Shown here: positions 18,455 to 30,511 of the stretch, one piece after another | How positions within the stretch are numbered: the stretch's first letter is position 1 | Layout: each line of letters starts with the position of its first letter | Program-made: the position numbers and the translations under genes | Notes under the pieces: model-generated | The model's database searches: none | What the model was told of the DNA's origin: nothing | What the model saw: only the letters and a program-made list of their open reading frames with translations | NCBI GenBank assembly: GCA_963744935.1 | Contig: CAVUVM010000011.1 | Coordinates: 62,001-126,000, forward strand | Direction: 5' to 3' | From: Bog-473 sp963744935 | Lineage (GTDB): Bacteria > Actinomycetota > Acidimicrobiia > Acidimicrobiales > RAAP-2 | DNA length: 64,000 bases

Positions 18455-19398
18455 CGACGATGACCGAACGCTCAAAGGTCGTGATCGCACTGCCGCTGGC
18501 CCAAACCTTGGTGGATCAGCTTGCTGGGTATGACCTAACCATGCTGCCCGCTGGCAGATCCGAAGGTGGCGCCTTCGAGGCCGCGCTTACCGAGGCCGAG
18601 GGCCTACTGGTGAGTTCGAATGTCATTGTTGACCGAGAAGTGATCGCCTTGGCGCCGAAGCTCCGGGTGATCAGCACGATGAGCGTCGGACTTGATCACA
18701 TTGATCTCGGGGCGGCGCGGGTGAAGAAAATAGTGGTCACCATCACTCCCGTGCTCAGCGACGCAGTAGCGGACCTGACGATGGCGCTAATGATCATGCT
18801 CTCCCGACGTATCTGCGAGGGAAATCGTGCCGTCGTCAGCGGTCGATGGAAAGACTCGTTAGGTAGCGACCTGGCAGGAAAACGGTTGCTCCTTGTGGGA
18901 TTTGGTCGCATTGGTCAGGCGGTGGCGAGGCGGGCCTTGGCCGCGAAAATGCACGTGCAGTACGTCGACACTCGGAGCGGACTGCCCATTGTCGATGACG
19001 TTGAACGCGTGGGCGACCTCACCAAAGGATTGGCAGACGCAGACTTCGTTTCGCTTCACGTTGATCTCAATGCCGAGACGCGGAACCTGATGGGCCGAGA
19101 CGAATTCAATTTGATGAAATCCACTGCATTTCTTGTGAACACATCTCGGGGTGGAGTGGTAGATCAAGCCGCGCTGACCTCGGCGTTAACGGAGGGAACG
19201 ATCGCTGGCGCCGGCTTGGACGTGCTTCAGGTTGAGCCGCCACACCGAGATGAGCCCCTCTTGAAGGCGCCGAATACCATTATCGTCCCCCATATCGGCT
19301 CGGCGACCAGGGAGACGAGGTCCGCCATGGCGCAATGTGCAGTAGACAACTTGCTGCTCGGACTGCGCAATGAGCGAGGTCCGTTTGAGGTGACCTAA
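18451..19398 (+). CDS. D-isomer-specific 2-hydroxyacid dehydrogenase
   Basis: A 315-residue NAD(P)-dependent oxidoreductase similar to glyoxylate/hydroxypyruvate reductases. The Rossmann motif VGFGRIGQAVARR lies near residue 150. The catalytic Arg is in VNTSRGGVVDQAAL, the catalytic Glu in LDVLQVEPP, and the catalytic His in IIVPHIGSATRETR, so the active site is complete. It overlaps the aldolase gene by ATGA. The aldolase could release a 2-oxo or aldehyde product that this enzyme reduces, or the reverse; the substrate is inferred only from the pairing. Confidence 0.9.
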   Translation: MTTMTERSKVVIALPLAQTLVDQLAGYDLTMLPAGRSEGGAFEAALTEAEGLLVSSNVIVDREVIALAPKLRVISTMSVGLDHIDLGAARVKKIVVTITPVLSDAVADLTMALMIMLSRRICEGNRAVVSGRWKDSLGSDLAGKRLLLVGFGRIGQAVARRALAAKMHVQYVDTRSGLPIVDDVERVGDLTKGLADADFVSLHVDLNAETRNLMGRDEFNLMKSTAFLVNTSRGGVVDQAALTSALTEGTIAGAGLDVLQVEPPHRDEPLLKAPNTIIVPHIGSATRETRSAMAQCAVDNLLLGLRNERGPFEVT

Positions 19399-19568
19399 CG
19401 CTCAGAGAGGCGTCGGGCGGAGCATTTGACGACATTTGATGGCGAACGGCGCAACACCGACGGTGAGTCGTCTACCAACTCAAACCTCAGTTTCTCGACG
19501 AAGAACTCGATCGCCTGGTCATAGTTCTCAACGATGAGCCGAGGCCCGACTGCTCTGTATTCAGGAGC
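19395..19568 (-). pseudogene. truncated VOC (glyoxalase-like) domain remnant
   Basis: Residues encoded here (YRAVGPRLIVENYDQAIEFF, then VEKLRFELVDD) match the first beta-alpha-beta unit of a vicinal-oxygen-chelate domain. The rest of the domain is missing, and the sequence after LVDDSP is not family-like. No convincing start codon precedes it. It is probably the relic of a gene cut off at the dehydrogenase's 3' end. Confidence 0.5.
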
Positions 19569-19579
19569 AGTTTGCGTAG

Positions 19580-20368
19580 TTACCGCGTACTGGCGTGGTG
19601 ACCGTGATGGAACGCCGCTCCGAGGAACGACTCGACCGTCGAGAACGGAATGGCTTTCACCTGTGAAGCGGACGGCACGACGATTGTCGCCGGATCGCCG
19701 TAACCGCTGAGATTGATCGTTGCGTTCACGCCGATCGTCTTCTTCTTTGCCGCAACTGACGTCGTTACGTTCGCCTGTACCAGCCGATCCGACGAATCTG
19801 CCCACAGGCTTGCGGTGATTGTCGTTCGTTTGTGCGCCACCACAATATGGTCCCCCGTCGCGGTGACCCCGTCGATCGTGGAAGTGGGCAGCGGGGTCAC
19901 CGTGGCGTGATGGGATCGGGCGAATCCGACTATGGAGTTCACGTTGCCGATGGCGGAGGCGACCTTAGAGAAAATGTCGGAGACTTTCGACGCAGTCTTG
20001 GAAGGCAACGTCATAGAGATCCATGGTGCACCGAGACGCGATTGGAGGCTGGGCACATCCAAGTAGATCGTGTTTTGGGCAACCACGGCGCTGACCACCT
20101 CGGGTGACGCTGTTCCGCCTGGTATCAACGAGGCCACTGCAGGTGGGAGATTGACGGTGAGCGAAGCCTCGTCGCCGGCGCTATCGGCCTGCCCCGTTCC
20201 AGTGATAACGACTGGCGAAGACGCCAGGCCGCTGAGTGACACGCTGTAGTCGAAATTGGCAGTCGATACCGGTGCGGCGGTGGCGATATCAACCAGTCCG
20301 ACGGTGCCTCCGAGCCCAAGGATGCCGCCCACACCGATAGAAGCCACCAGCCTGGATTTCGTCTTCAT
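19580..20368 (-). CDS. secreted protein of unknown function, possible LppX-like fold
   Basis: A 262-residue protein. The start at 20368 gives a signal peptide (residues 1-32, ending ATAAPVS). The mature part alternates polar and hydrophobic residues as in beta sheets and has features seen in LppX/LprG-type envelope proteins: an early YSVSLSGLASSPVVITGTGQ strand pair and a central TIDGVTATGDHIVV segment. No lipobox Cys is present, so it is secreted rather than lipid-anchored. The fold call is weak. Confidence 0.6.
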   Translation of the reverse strand: MKTKSRLVASIGVGGILGLGGTVGLVDIATAAPVSTANFDYSVSLSGLASSPVVITGTGQADSAGDEASLTVNLPPAVASLIPGGTASPEVVSAVVAQNTIYLDVPSLQSRLGAPWISMTLPSKTASKVSDIFSKVASAIGNVNSIVGFARSHHATVTPLPTSTIDGVTATGDHIVVAHKRTTITASLWADSSDRLVQANVTTSVAAKKKTIGVNATINLSGYGDPATIVVPSASQVKAIPFSTVESFLGAAFHHGHHASTR

Positions 20369-20949
20369 ATCCACGGATCCCCTCTTTGGGATTGCCCGAC
20401 TACCTCGCGACGGCTCAGCGCACACAGTACACAGCCAGTTGGATCAATCGGCGTCGCCTTTCCTGCCGGGCTCTCGCTCCTCATGGCCCAGAGCTGTTGC
20501 AGAGGGCATCTTCGCGACGACCACAGATCGCTCATCTTCAGAGCGCCGCCGTTCGTCGGGACCGACGAGAGCTTCCGAGGTCCTCACCAAATAGGCGCAA
20601 CTGACCCCCTATCGCCCGGAAGGCAGGACACTCCGGCACTTCGATGGCTGGCGGTTCGAGGCGAGATTAGTGCTCTGGAGGTCGGCGGATGGAGTGCTCA
20701 TTCGTGTGGGGTCTGCGCATACGGTGCCCGAGCTCGAAGATCACCCCTGTACCCGAGTCGCCGCAAGACCCACTTCCCAAGACGGCCGGGCGCCTTGCGC
20801 AGCTCGGCCACCTTGGCCTCGTGGCTGTGGTTGAACCATATCGGTCCTGGGGTGCGAGCCCGCCAGCTCCTAGCCATGCCGCAGCTTGTTCGGGGAACAA
20901 TGCCCTCGCCGCTTGTCGACGGTGGCGGCGCCCGTACGCCGACCAGCCA
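20369..20949. other. intergenic region without a supported gene
   Basis: About 580 bases. Frames here are open by composition only and show no domain. It contains the promoter region of the minus-strand secreted protein next to 20368. Confidence 0.45.
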
Positions 20950-21489
20950 TCAGCCATTTGACGTCTCCGTCGACGGGCCGATCTCGATCGCGTCGAAGCT
21001 GATCCAGGGCAACTCGATGGGCGACGGGCCGATCGCGCCCTGCAGGATCGAACGAACGACATCGCCCAAACGGGCCGGCAGAACGGCCACGCTCGTTGTA
21101 TCGATCTCGTCGATCGCCCACCATCGCCACGCCGCGTGCAGTTCGTGCTCTAGGGGTTCCCATCCCGCAGTCGATGGCTCGAACCGCTCCGTGCGCCACG
21201 CGAAGAAGGAGTCCACCGAGTACAGACGCTGGCCGCGAAAAGTCCACTCGCCCTGACACCTCGCGACGGGCTCGCCCAACTCCGCAGGTTCAACGACCGC
21301 GCCTGTTTCCTCGGCGAGCTCGCGTGCTGCGGCTTCGACGAGCGCCTCGCCTGGCTCGACCCCTCCACCCGGAGTGATCCAGAGCGGGGGCTTGGAGTCG
21401 TAAGGGTCTTCGATCCGAAACAGCAATACTTTTCCGGTCTCGTCGATGACGACCACGCGTGCCGACGGCCGGTGGAGAGGCGTGGTCAT
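20950..21489 (-). CDS. NUDIX hydrolase
   Basis: A 179-residue cytosolic pyrophosphohydrolase. The Nudix box is complete: GGGVEPGEALVEAAARELAE followed by ETG (pattern Gx5Ex7REUxEExGU), at about residues 42-64. The opening strand RVVVIDETGKVLLFRIEDPY is typical. Members hydrolyse nucleoside diphosphates linked to another group; the substrate is not predictable here. The ATG at 21489 opens directly onto the domain; longer in-frame starts add unlikely sequence. Confidence 0.88.
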   Translation of the reverse strand: MTTPLHRPSARVVVIDETGKVLLFRIEDPYDSKPPLWITPGGGVEPGEALVEAAARELAEETGAVVEPAELGEPVARCQGEWTFRGQRLYSVDSFFAWRTERFEPSTAGWEPLEHELHAAWRWWAIDEIDTTSVAVLPARLGDVVRSILQGAIGPSPIELPWISFDAIEIGPSTETSNG

Positions 21490-21621
21490 CACCCCATCGT
21501 GACCGACTGAGAGTTCTCGCGCAGTGCGGGAGCCGTCAGGTTTCCACGGATCTCGCCCTCCTGTAGTCCCCACCGTTCGGTGGGCACAGGTGTGCCCGCT
21601 CCCGGTCGCAAAGGCTTCACA

Positions 21622-21999
21622 TCACGACGCCTCTCGCTCGAGGTGAGCCTTGTGAGCGAGCTTGATGACGTCCTCTGAAACCGATCGCTTGTTGCCTTCA
21701 TGTGCAGGATGGTGCGCCGGGCAAGCAAGATATGGGGTGCCTTCGACCGGCTTCCCAAGTCGTAGACATCCTTTCACGTGGCAATTGTGGTGGCGGTAGA
21801 CCGTGATGATGCTGCCAAGAATGAGGAAGTCAGGAATCGCACCACCGAACCCAGACCAGAACCCGTACCAGGTTCCCGACTCAGCATCCGCACCGGTATA
21901 CCGCAGGAACCAATGAGCAGAGTCAATCCAGAAGACAAAGACGAGGATTAAGAATCCAACTAGAACGAGCAGCGAGCCAATAAAGAGACCTCGTTTCAT
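21622..21999 (-). CDS. small membrane protein with His/Cys cluster
   Basis: A 125-residue protein. One strong membrane helix lies at residues 5-26, and a second hydrophobic segment at about 55-68. A His/Cys cluster follows (HHNCHVKGCLRLGK, then YLACPAHHPAH), which looks like a small zinc-binding knuckle facing the cytosol. Proteins of this pattern are common in actinobacterial phages and prophages, where they are uncharacterised. Its codon use is less GC-biased than its neighbours', consistent with transfer. Confidence 0.65.
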   Translation of the reverse strand: MKRGLFIGSLLVLVGFLILVFVFWIDSAHWFLRYTGADAESGTWYGFWSGFGGAIPDFLILGSIITVYRHHNCHVKGCLRLGKPVEGTPYLACPAHHPAHEGNKRSVSEDVIKLAHKAHLEREAS

Positions 22000-22234
22000 A
22001 GCCCTACTCCTGACCTCTCGCTGTTGACATTCGCTCCAAATACCTCCTCGATCTCACACTGATTCAACAGCCCAACTTCCTCGCCGTCCAAGAAGTATCA
22101 CACGGGACTTCTTGGACGTGATTGATATGGGAACGCACCGGCTCGTATGCTTCGATCTCCAGTCGAGGAGCCGTCGCGTCGGCGAAACTGCAGAACAGGT
22201 GATTCCAATAATGTCCGCGGGTAAGTGACGATGC

Positions 22235-23287
22235 TCAGGGATCTGGAACGACCGGCCCGTTCGTCACAGCCTCGGCGTCTGTCATCGCATCCACTGCCAC
22301 GACGTCAGCAGGCGTGGCACCGAGCCGGCGTTCGACGTCGGCCAGCCGGTCGCTGATCACCGATAGCCGCTGGCCCAGGTCGGCGTGGCCCTTCTTGAAC
22401 TCTTCCTTGTTGGCGTCGGTGTGTTCCTTGATAAACACGGATGCAACCGTGGCGGTGAGCACGCCGATCAAGCCGATTCCCACCAGCATCAGGACCACGG
22501 CCACGAGCCGCCCACCCTCGGTGACGGGGTATCGGTCGCCGTAACCCACGGTGGTGACAGTAACGATGGCCCACCACAGGGCGTCGGGGTAATTGTGGAT
22601 ATTGGTCCCTTTGGCGTTCTCCTCAAAGAGAAGCACAAGCCACGCCCCGAGGAAGAGGGTTACCACCACGGCGATGAGCACCCGAAAGAGGCTGTGGTGC
22701 TTCAAGATGGACTCTGCGCGCAGCTCCCCCTCACGAAAAAGGAGGCTCATCTTTTCGATTCCTACGACGTGCCAGCCCTGGAGGGGAGGCACCAACACGG
22801 TCGCCGGCTCTACCCACCGCCGCCTGAGATAGCCGGGCGTGTCAGGGGTGATCACGAGGCGCACGAGGTACTCCGCCAGCATGACCACCCAAAGCACGAA
22901 GAGGCCGCTGACGAGGATTTTCGAGGCAGAACCGTTGACGTCAGTGCTGACCACGACGATGGCGACGACGAGCCAGGCGACCCCGAGGAGGGTCATGGGG
23001 AACTTCGTAATCTGTTCGATTCGGTCGACAAGATCGTGGCGTCCGCCCGACGGCTTCGCCCCGGCAATGACCTGACGCCGACGCTCATCCCTGCGCGCGT
23101 TCTCTTCGAGGCGCTCCTGCTCCAGTCTCTCCAACCGTTGGATACGCTCGATACTGGACGGTTTCTTCGCCGTCTTGGTGGCTTGAACGGTTGTCACATC
23201 AGCCGAATCCTCCACAATAGGAAAGTTAGTGCGTGGGCTCTCCAGCGACGGGTCATCGCTATTGTGCCAACCAACCCAGTAACCCAA
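22235..23287 (-). CDS. potassium channel, six-helix type
   Basis: A 350-residue ion-channel protein. A charged, probably coiled-coil N-terminus (ERIQRLERLEQERLEENARR) precedes several transmembrane helices from about residue 95. The pore loop has the K+ selectivity filter TVTTVGYGDRYP near residue 245, followed by the inner helix (VVLMLVGIGLIGVLTATVAS) and a cytosolic coiled-coil tail. The arrangement resembles bacterial voltage-gated-like Kv channels, although the fourth helix has few positive charges, so voltage sensing is uncertain. The exact start is unsure. Confidence 0.9.
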   Translation of the reverse strand: MGYWVGWHNSDDPSLESPRTNFPIVEDSADVTTVQATKTAKKPSSIERIQRLERLEQERLEENARRDERRRQVIAGAKPSGGRHDLVDRIEQITKFPMTLLGVAWLVVAIVVVSTDVNGSASKILVSGLFVLWVVMLAEYLVRLVITPDTPGYLRRRWVEPATVLVPPLQGWHVVGIEKMSLLFREGELRAESILKHHSLFRVLIAVVVTLFLGAWLVLLFEENAKGTNIHNYPDALWWAIVTVTTVGYGDRYPVTEGGRLVAVVLMLVGIGLIGVLTATVASVFIKEHTDANKEEFKKGHADLGQRLSVISDRLADVERRLGATPADVVAVDAMTDAEAVTNGPVVPDP

Positions 23288-23483
23288 GGGAGTCTGACTA
23301 CGAAACCCAATGGAATCGGGTCATGACCTGCCGCCCCTACCGACGGATCAGTGGCACAGCAAGGGTGAGAGGTCCCACCTACCTGCATTTCGATGACGCC
23401 CGCGCCGGCTGCCTACGATGGAGCGTGGCGATCGCCCTCCGTCAGGCGGGCGTAGTGCCGAGGACAAGGGATCGATCAAGCCT

Positions 23484-24440
23484 ATGAAGGAGAGCACCTC
23501 TTCGCAGACGTTCGAAGTCGAACACATCTCCATCCATGGTCACAGGATCGGCTACCGACATGGCGGTCGGGGCCCGGCGCTGTTGTTGCTCCACGGCATC
23601 GCCGGCAGCTCCCTTGCGTGGGTCCCCACCATGAGGCTGTTGCAGAGTGACTACACGGTCCTGGCCCCGGATTTTCTCGGGCACGGGGCATCCGAAAAAC
23701 CTCTCGGCGACTACTCGCTCGGCAACCTCGCTACCGTCATGCGGGACTTGCTCAATCTCCTCGGGATCGACCAGGCCACCGTGGTCGGGCAATCCTTCGG
23801 TGGTGGAGTTGCGATGCAGTTCTCCTATCAGTTCCCCGAGCGTTGTGAGCGCCTGGTACTTGTCGATGCCGGAGGCTTGGGCCGCGAGGTCAGCTGGATC
23901 CTGCGTCTCGCAACCCTGCCAGCGGCCGAATACGTGATGCCGGTGCTCTTTCCTGCCTTCGTGCGGAACTGGGGGGACTCGGTCGTAAGATTCTTGGGCG
24001 ACCGAGGCTTCCGCAACGCCGAGGCGTTGGAGATGTGGCGCTCCTATAGGTCCTTAACTGAAGGCGAGAACCGCCGCGCCTTCATCCGTACCATGCGGTC
24101 CGTTATCGACCCGGGTGGGCAGTCGGTGAACGCCGCAGACCGCCTCTACTTGGCCGCGCACATGCCGACGCTCATCGTTTGGGGCGACCATGACCGAATC
24201 ATTCCTCTTAACCATGCCTACTTGGCGCATGAGGCCATCCCCAACAGCAGGTTGGAGGTGATGCAGGGGGTGGGCCACTACCCCCAGGTGGAGAACCCGG
24301 TCCGCTTCGTCGAAATCCTGAGGGATTTCCTGCGTACAACGGAACCCAGCGGATTCGACCCCGATAAACTCCTCGGCTTGCTGCGCCAGGGCCCGCAGGA
24401 CGAGCCGTCGCTTTCGAACACCACGACTGCTGATCCCTAG
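23484..24440 (+). CDS. alpha/beta hydrolase
   Basis: A 318-residue alpha/beta-fold hydrolase. The oxyanion-hole region is LLLLHGIAGSS, the nucleophile elbow is GQSFGG (Ser near residue 102), the acid is in VWGDHDRIIP, and the catalytic His is in GVGHYPQVENP. The sequence is close in style to meta-cleavage product hydrolases and haloalkane dehalogenase-like enzymes, but nothing fixes the substrate. The start at 23484 (MKESTSSQ) precedes the domain. It stands alone on the plus strand. Confidence 0.88.
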   Translation: MKESTSSQTFEVEHISIHGHRIGYRHGGRGPALLLLHGIAGSSLAWVPTMRLLQSDYTVLAPDFLGHGASEKPLGDYSLGNLATVMRDLLNLLGIDQATVVGQSFGGGVAMQFSYQFPERCERLVLVDAGGLGREVSWILRLATLPAAEYVMPVLFPAFVRNWGDSVVRFLGDRGFRNAEALEMWRSYRSLTEGENRRAFIRTMRSVIDPGGQSVNAADRLYLAAHMPTLIVWGDHDRIIPLNHAYLAHEAIPNSRLEVMQGVGHYPQVENPVRFVEILRDFLRTTEPSGFDPDKLLGLLRQGPQDEPSLSNTTTADP

Positions 24441-24744
24441 TTGCCGTCATGTGCTAAGCGGTCTGCGCGACCTGCTCTTCGAGAACGGCGCGAGAGCCGA
24501 CCGTGTCTGGTGCCGTTTCCGCCTCGTTCTCCACTGCCGCCGTTCGACCGAACCGAGGGACTTCGGCGCTTCGGGACACGCTCCATCTTGTTCACGGCAG
24601 TGTCAAAGTCAGGAGACCTCGATACGGTCTCAGAATTGGACATTCTAACGAAGGAATGAATTCATGGGACCTGCGACGTCCAACTATATGAACTACTGAG
24701 TGCGCTCTGTAGGGCCTGCGCAGAGCGACAGAGAGGACTCAAGC
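24441..24744. other. intergenic region, nothing recognised
   Basis: About 300 bases between two plus-strand genes. The frames that are open here overlap one another and show no family resemblance. A weak AGAGAGGAC ribosome-binding site precedes the next gene. Confidence 0.45.
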
Positions 24745-25254
24745 ATGAAAGAGGAAGACACGCCGCTCGAAGTGTCACGCAGGATTGCAACACCGGCGGC
24801 TTTCATCTTCGAGATCCTGGCGAACCCGCAACGCCACATTGATTTCGACGGGTCTGACATGCTCCGGGGAGCTGTCTTCAACCGTCCCATCTCCGGGGTC
24901 GGCGACACCTTCGCCATGAAAATGAATCGGCTCGGTCGCGACTACCTCATGGTCAACCATGTAGTGGAGTTCGAGCCGGATCGCCGCATCTTTTGGGAAC
25001 CCGCTCCGGGAGATGTCACTACGGCTGGCGGTGATCCATCCAAAGTCGGCGTCCCTACGGGTTACCGCTGGGGCTATAGCCTCACTCCGGACGGCGACGA
25101 CGACACGGTCGTCACCGAGGTCTTTGACTGCGGCTCGGAGGAGAACCGCCAACACCTCCTACGCGACGGCGGGGAGTGGATCAACGGAACCAATTCGGTG
25201 CTTGAGTCCATGGCGGCCAGCCTGGAGAGGCTCGACAAGATCAGTACCGAGTAG
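24745..25254 (+). CDS. SRPBCC-family (START-like) protein
   Basis: A 169-residue protein with the polyketide-cyclase/START-like fold pattern. The opening is VSRRIATPAAFIFEILANPQ, the middle strands are FAMKMNRLGRDYLMVNHVVEFEPDRR, and a long C-terminal helix follows (INGTNSVLESMAASLERLDK). These proteins hold a hydrophobic ligand in a cavity and serve many roles. No catalytic residues can be identified. The ATG at 24745 follows GAGAGGAC. Confidence 0.78.
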   Translation: MKEEDTPLEVSRRIATPAAFIFEILANPQRHIDFDGSDMLRGAVFNRPISGVGDTFAMKMNRLGRDYLMVNHVVEFEPDRRIFWEPAPGDVTTAGGDPSKVGVPTGYRWGYSLTPDGDDDTVVTEVFDCGSEENRQHLLRDGGEWINGTNSVLESMAASLERLDKISTE

Positions 25255-25338
25255 GACCGCTGCCTACCGCATCTGAGCCCAGTTGAGTGCTCAGTGAATC
25301 GCAGGGTGCCGAATGTCTCCCCCGCCCCCCATCGAGCG

Positions 25339-25735
25339 CTACTCGCCGGTAAAACGAAATTCCGCCTGCCAGGGGCCGTCGGAATGGACGACCTCCCAAT
25401 AGCGCTTTGCAATGTTCTCGGGGTCAAAGGCGGTGCCCGCAACGATCTGCCCGAGGATCGTCAGTGTCGCTACTCGGATGCCATCGGGCTCCAAATCGGC
25501 TCCGAGCATGGTAGCGGCAGATCGGAGAGCTGCTTTGCCGAGGGAAACGGTCGCGAGGGCTGGGATCGGATTATCTGCGAAGCCGCCACCCGTCACGATG
25601 ATGGTGCCGGAGCCGGCCGCCCGCATGGCCGGGGCGGCGACCTGTGTCAGGACAATGGCGCTGATGACGTCAACCGCATAGGCGGTCTGTAGATGCTCGA
25701 CGCTCGAGCTCAGGAGCGTACTTGGGCATCCGGTG
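25339..25735 (-). pseudogene. C-terminal fragment of a short-chain dehydrogenase
   Basis: About 130 residues that match the second half of a classical SDR (AYAVDVISAIVLTQVAAPAM, GTIIVTGGGFADNP, LGKAALRSAATMLGADLEPD). The NAD-binding TGxxxGIG start is missing: reading upstream meets a TAA at about 25738, and then the nitrilase gene. The catalytic YxxxK position is replaced by LATVSLGKAAL, so the Tyr is also absent or altered. A remnant, not a working enzyme, unless it is an unusual short protein. Confidence 0.62.
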
Positions 25736-25794
25736 AGTTAGCCGATAGCGATCGGGTCCGGGATCGACCTCTCACTGGTCTTGAACGCCAGCTC

Positions 25795-26712
25795 TCAGCC
25801 CTCTGTGATCACAGATCCTCTACGCGAATCGGATCGATCGAAGACTGGCACGCCTCGCTCGTCGGACATCAAGCGCCTGTACGCACTGGGTTTCCGGTAC
25901 GCGTCCCCCATGGTCTCACGGCCTCGGTACTCCCTGAGTGCATCCAGATTGAGAGTGGCAACGTAGACGTCCTCGCCGTCGCCTGCCTCGAATATGAGCT
26001 GGTCACGAGGTTGACCATTCGGATGACCGTTCTCTTCGTAGACCATTCCGTCAAAGACGCTGGAATGGCCATCTTGATCGGGAGCCGAATAGTTCACCGT
26101 TGCGATTGCGGTCATGTTTTCGAAGGCTCGGGACCGAAGCTGAGAGGTCCGCTCGCCGGCCATGGGACAAGCGTTTGGAACCAGAATGAGTTCAGCCCCG
26201 GCAAGCATCAGTTCACGCGCTGACTCAGGGAACTCTCGGTCAGCGCAGATCATGACGCCGACGTCGACGAACCCGCGCGCAATGTCGAGCCGAGTGATCT
26301 CAAAGGATTCTCCAGGCGTGAGGGCTTTCTCCATTCCCCAGTCACACGTATGAACCTTGGCGTAGCAAAGAACATCTCGACCATGCCGGTCGATGAGCAG
26401 GGCGGTGTTCCGAGGGGAACCAGGCCACCGTTCCAAAAATGTCGCCAGAATCGCCACGTTGAGGTCGGATGCAGCCTTTCTGAATGCGCTCACCCATGGA
26501 TCGTGACGGTCGATGGCCATCTCCTGCCACCTCGCCCGTCCAGCCTCGTCATCAGGGCAAGGGGCGTAACCGATCTGCCACATCTCGGGCAGGATTGCGA
26601 TGTCCGCCCCCTCTTCGGCGGCCCTAGAACAGAGCGCCAATCCCTTTTCGAGGTTGGCCTGTGGATCGCCACTCGAGGCGGATTGACAGAGAGCCAGCCG
26701 TAGGTCGGTCAT
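25795..26712 (-). CDS. carbon-nitrogen hydrolase (nitrilase superfamily)
   Basis: A 305-residue amidase/nitrilase-like protein. The catalytic triad is visible: Glu in ILPEMWQIGY, Lys in YAKVHTCDW, and Cys in GVMICADREFPE. Members cleave nonpeptide carbon-nitrogen bonds in amides, nitriles or N-carbamoyl compounds. The start at 26712 (MTDLRLALCQ) fits the family's first strand; the ATG at 26742 is the alternative. Confidence 0.88.
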   Translation of the reverse strand: MTDLRLALCQSASSGDPQANLEKGLALCSRAAEEGADIAILPEMWQIGYAPCPDDEAGRARWQEMAIDRHDPWVSAFRKAASDLNVAILATFLERWPGSPRNTALLIDRHGRDVLCYAKVHTCDWGMEKALTPGESFEITRLDIARGFVDVGVMICADREFPESARELMLAGAELILVPNACPMAGERTSQLRSRAFENMTAIATVNYSAPDQDGHSSVFDGMVYEENGHPNGQPRDQLIFEAGDGEDVYVATLNLDALREYRGRETMGDAYRKPSAYRRLMSDERGVPVFDRSDSRRGSVITEG

Positions 26713-26939
26713 CACTCCATTATGCGGCCCGAAGTCCGGCACCGAAATGTCCCTATTGCCGAACAGTTCACGATGGACAGCGGCACCGTGCGGGTTCCCG
26801 GGCTCTGATTACCCCTCGCACCGGTCCTCGCCGTGTCGGGAAGCTTCCACGTGGGTGAAACGACTGAGACCTCCGGCCTTTCGCGCCAATCAGTGACGCT
26901 CGCTACATTGAGGCTTTCACCACGACAGGAGGATCACCG

Positions 26940-27251
26940 ATGTCGTCAATCTCAAGGCCCGAGCATCTCAGCGGCCATCATCGAGACACCCTGGTGCAGA
27001 TCTTTCAAGATGACACGAACCACAACGTCGAATGGCACGATGTCGTGTCATTGCTCGAGGCGGTCGGATCCATCGAACAACAGCACGACGACATGTTTGT
27101 GTTCCGCATCGGCCAAGAGACCGAGGTTCTCAGGCATCCGAGCGACAAGGACATCGACGGACAACAACTCGTCGACTTGCGCCGAATATTGACGAGCGCC
27201 GGCTACGACACCGTGGCCGCGGACCTCGAAGACAAGGGCAAAGAGGTCTGA
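26940..27251 (+). CDS. conserved small protein, HicA-like pattern
   Basis: A 103-residue cytosolic protein. The pattern HHRDTLVQIFQDDTNHNVEW, then VVSLLEAVGSI and QQLVDLRRILTSAGYD, matches a small uncharacterised family common in Actinobacteria whose layout (helix, strand pair, helix) recalls HicA-type double-stranded-RNA-binding folds. No antitoxin partner is adjacent, so a toxin role is not supported. An AGGAGGATCACCG site precedes the ATG. Confidence 0.72.
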   Translation: MSSISRPEHLSGHHRDTLVQIFQDDTNHNVEWHDVVSLLEAVGSIEQQHDDMFVFRIGQETEVLRHPSDKDIDGQQLVDLRRILTSAGYDTVAADLEDKGKEV

Positions 27252-27322
27252 GACACACGCCTCCCCAGAATGTCAGAGCGAAGCCCTCATTGGAGTAACC
27301 GAGGACGCCGCCGTTGCGGAGC

Positions 27323-30190
<2,868 letters not shown>

Positions 30191-30224
30191 GGAGGCCTCC
30201 TCATGCGCCCCGCACTCACGCGGA

Positions 30225-30440
30225 GCTTGTCGGATGTCCTCCCCACTCTGTCGTCGGACCTGAGAGTCTCACCGCTGCACGAGCGGCTTCCACCTTCGGT
30301 GCGGAGCGCCACGTGCGCCACGCTTTCCAGAGTTGCCTCACCGGAGCGGTATGTCGGCCTGAGAGTTTCTGGGGAGAGTTGCTCCTCCGGCGTCCCCTCG
30401 ACTTGCACCTTCGGGGACTCTGGCGCTCCGGTTCAAACGG
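30225..30440 (-). promoter_or_regulatory. tandem glycine riboswitch before gcvP
   Basis: The 320-bp gap between gcvT and gcvP contains, on the minus strand, two copies of the glycine-aptamer signature. The first has GCCGGAGGAGCAACTC followed by AAACTCTCAGGCC. The second has CGCACCGAAGGTGGAAGCCG followed by GAGACTCTCAGGTCC. Together they match the two-aptamer gcvT-motif riboswitch. It would raise gcvP expression when glycine is abundant. Edges are approximate. Confidence 0.85.
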
Positions 30441-30511
30441 CGTATTCAGTTGTCAGAACCACTATAGGGCAGCGGCTCCGGTCGGGCCGGCACACCGCGG
30501 CCCCACAATGG

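Noticed and set aside
26940..27251. toxin-antitoxin system from the HicA-like protein
   Set aside because: No antitoxin-like gene is adjacent, and similar stand-alone proteins are common in Actinobacteria.
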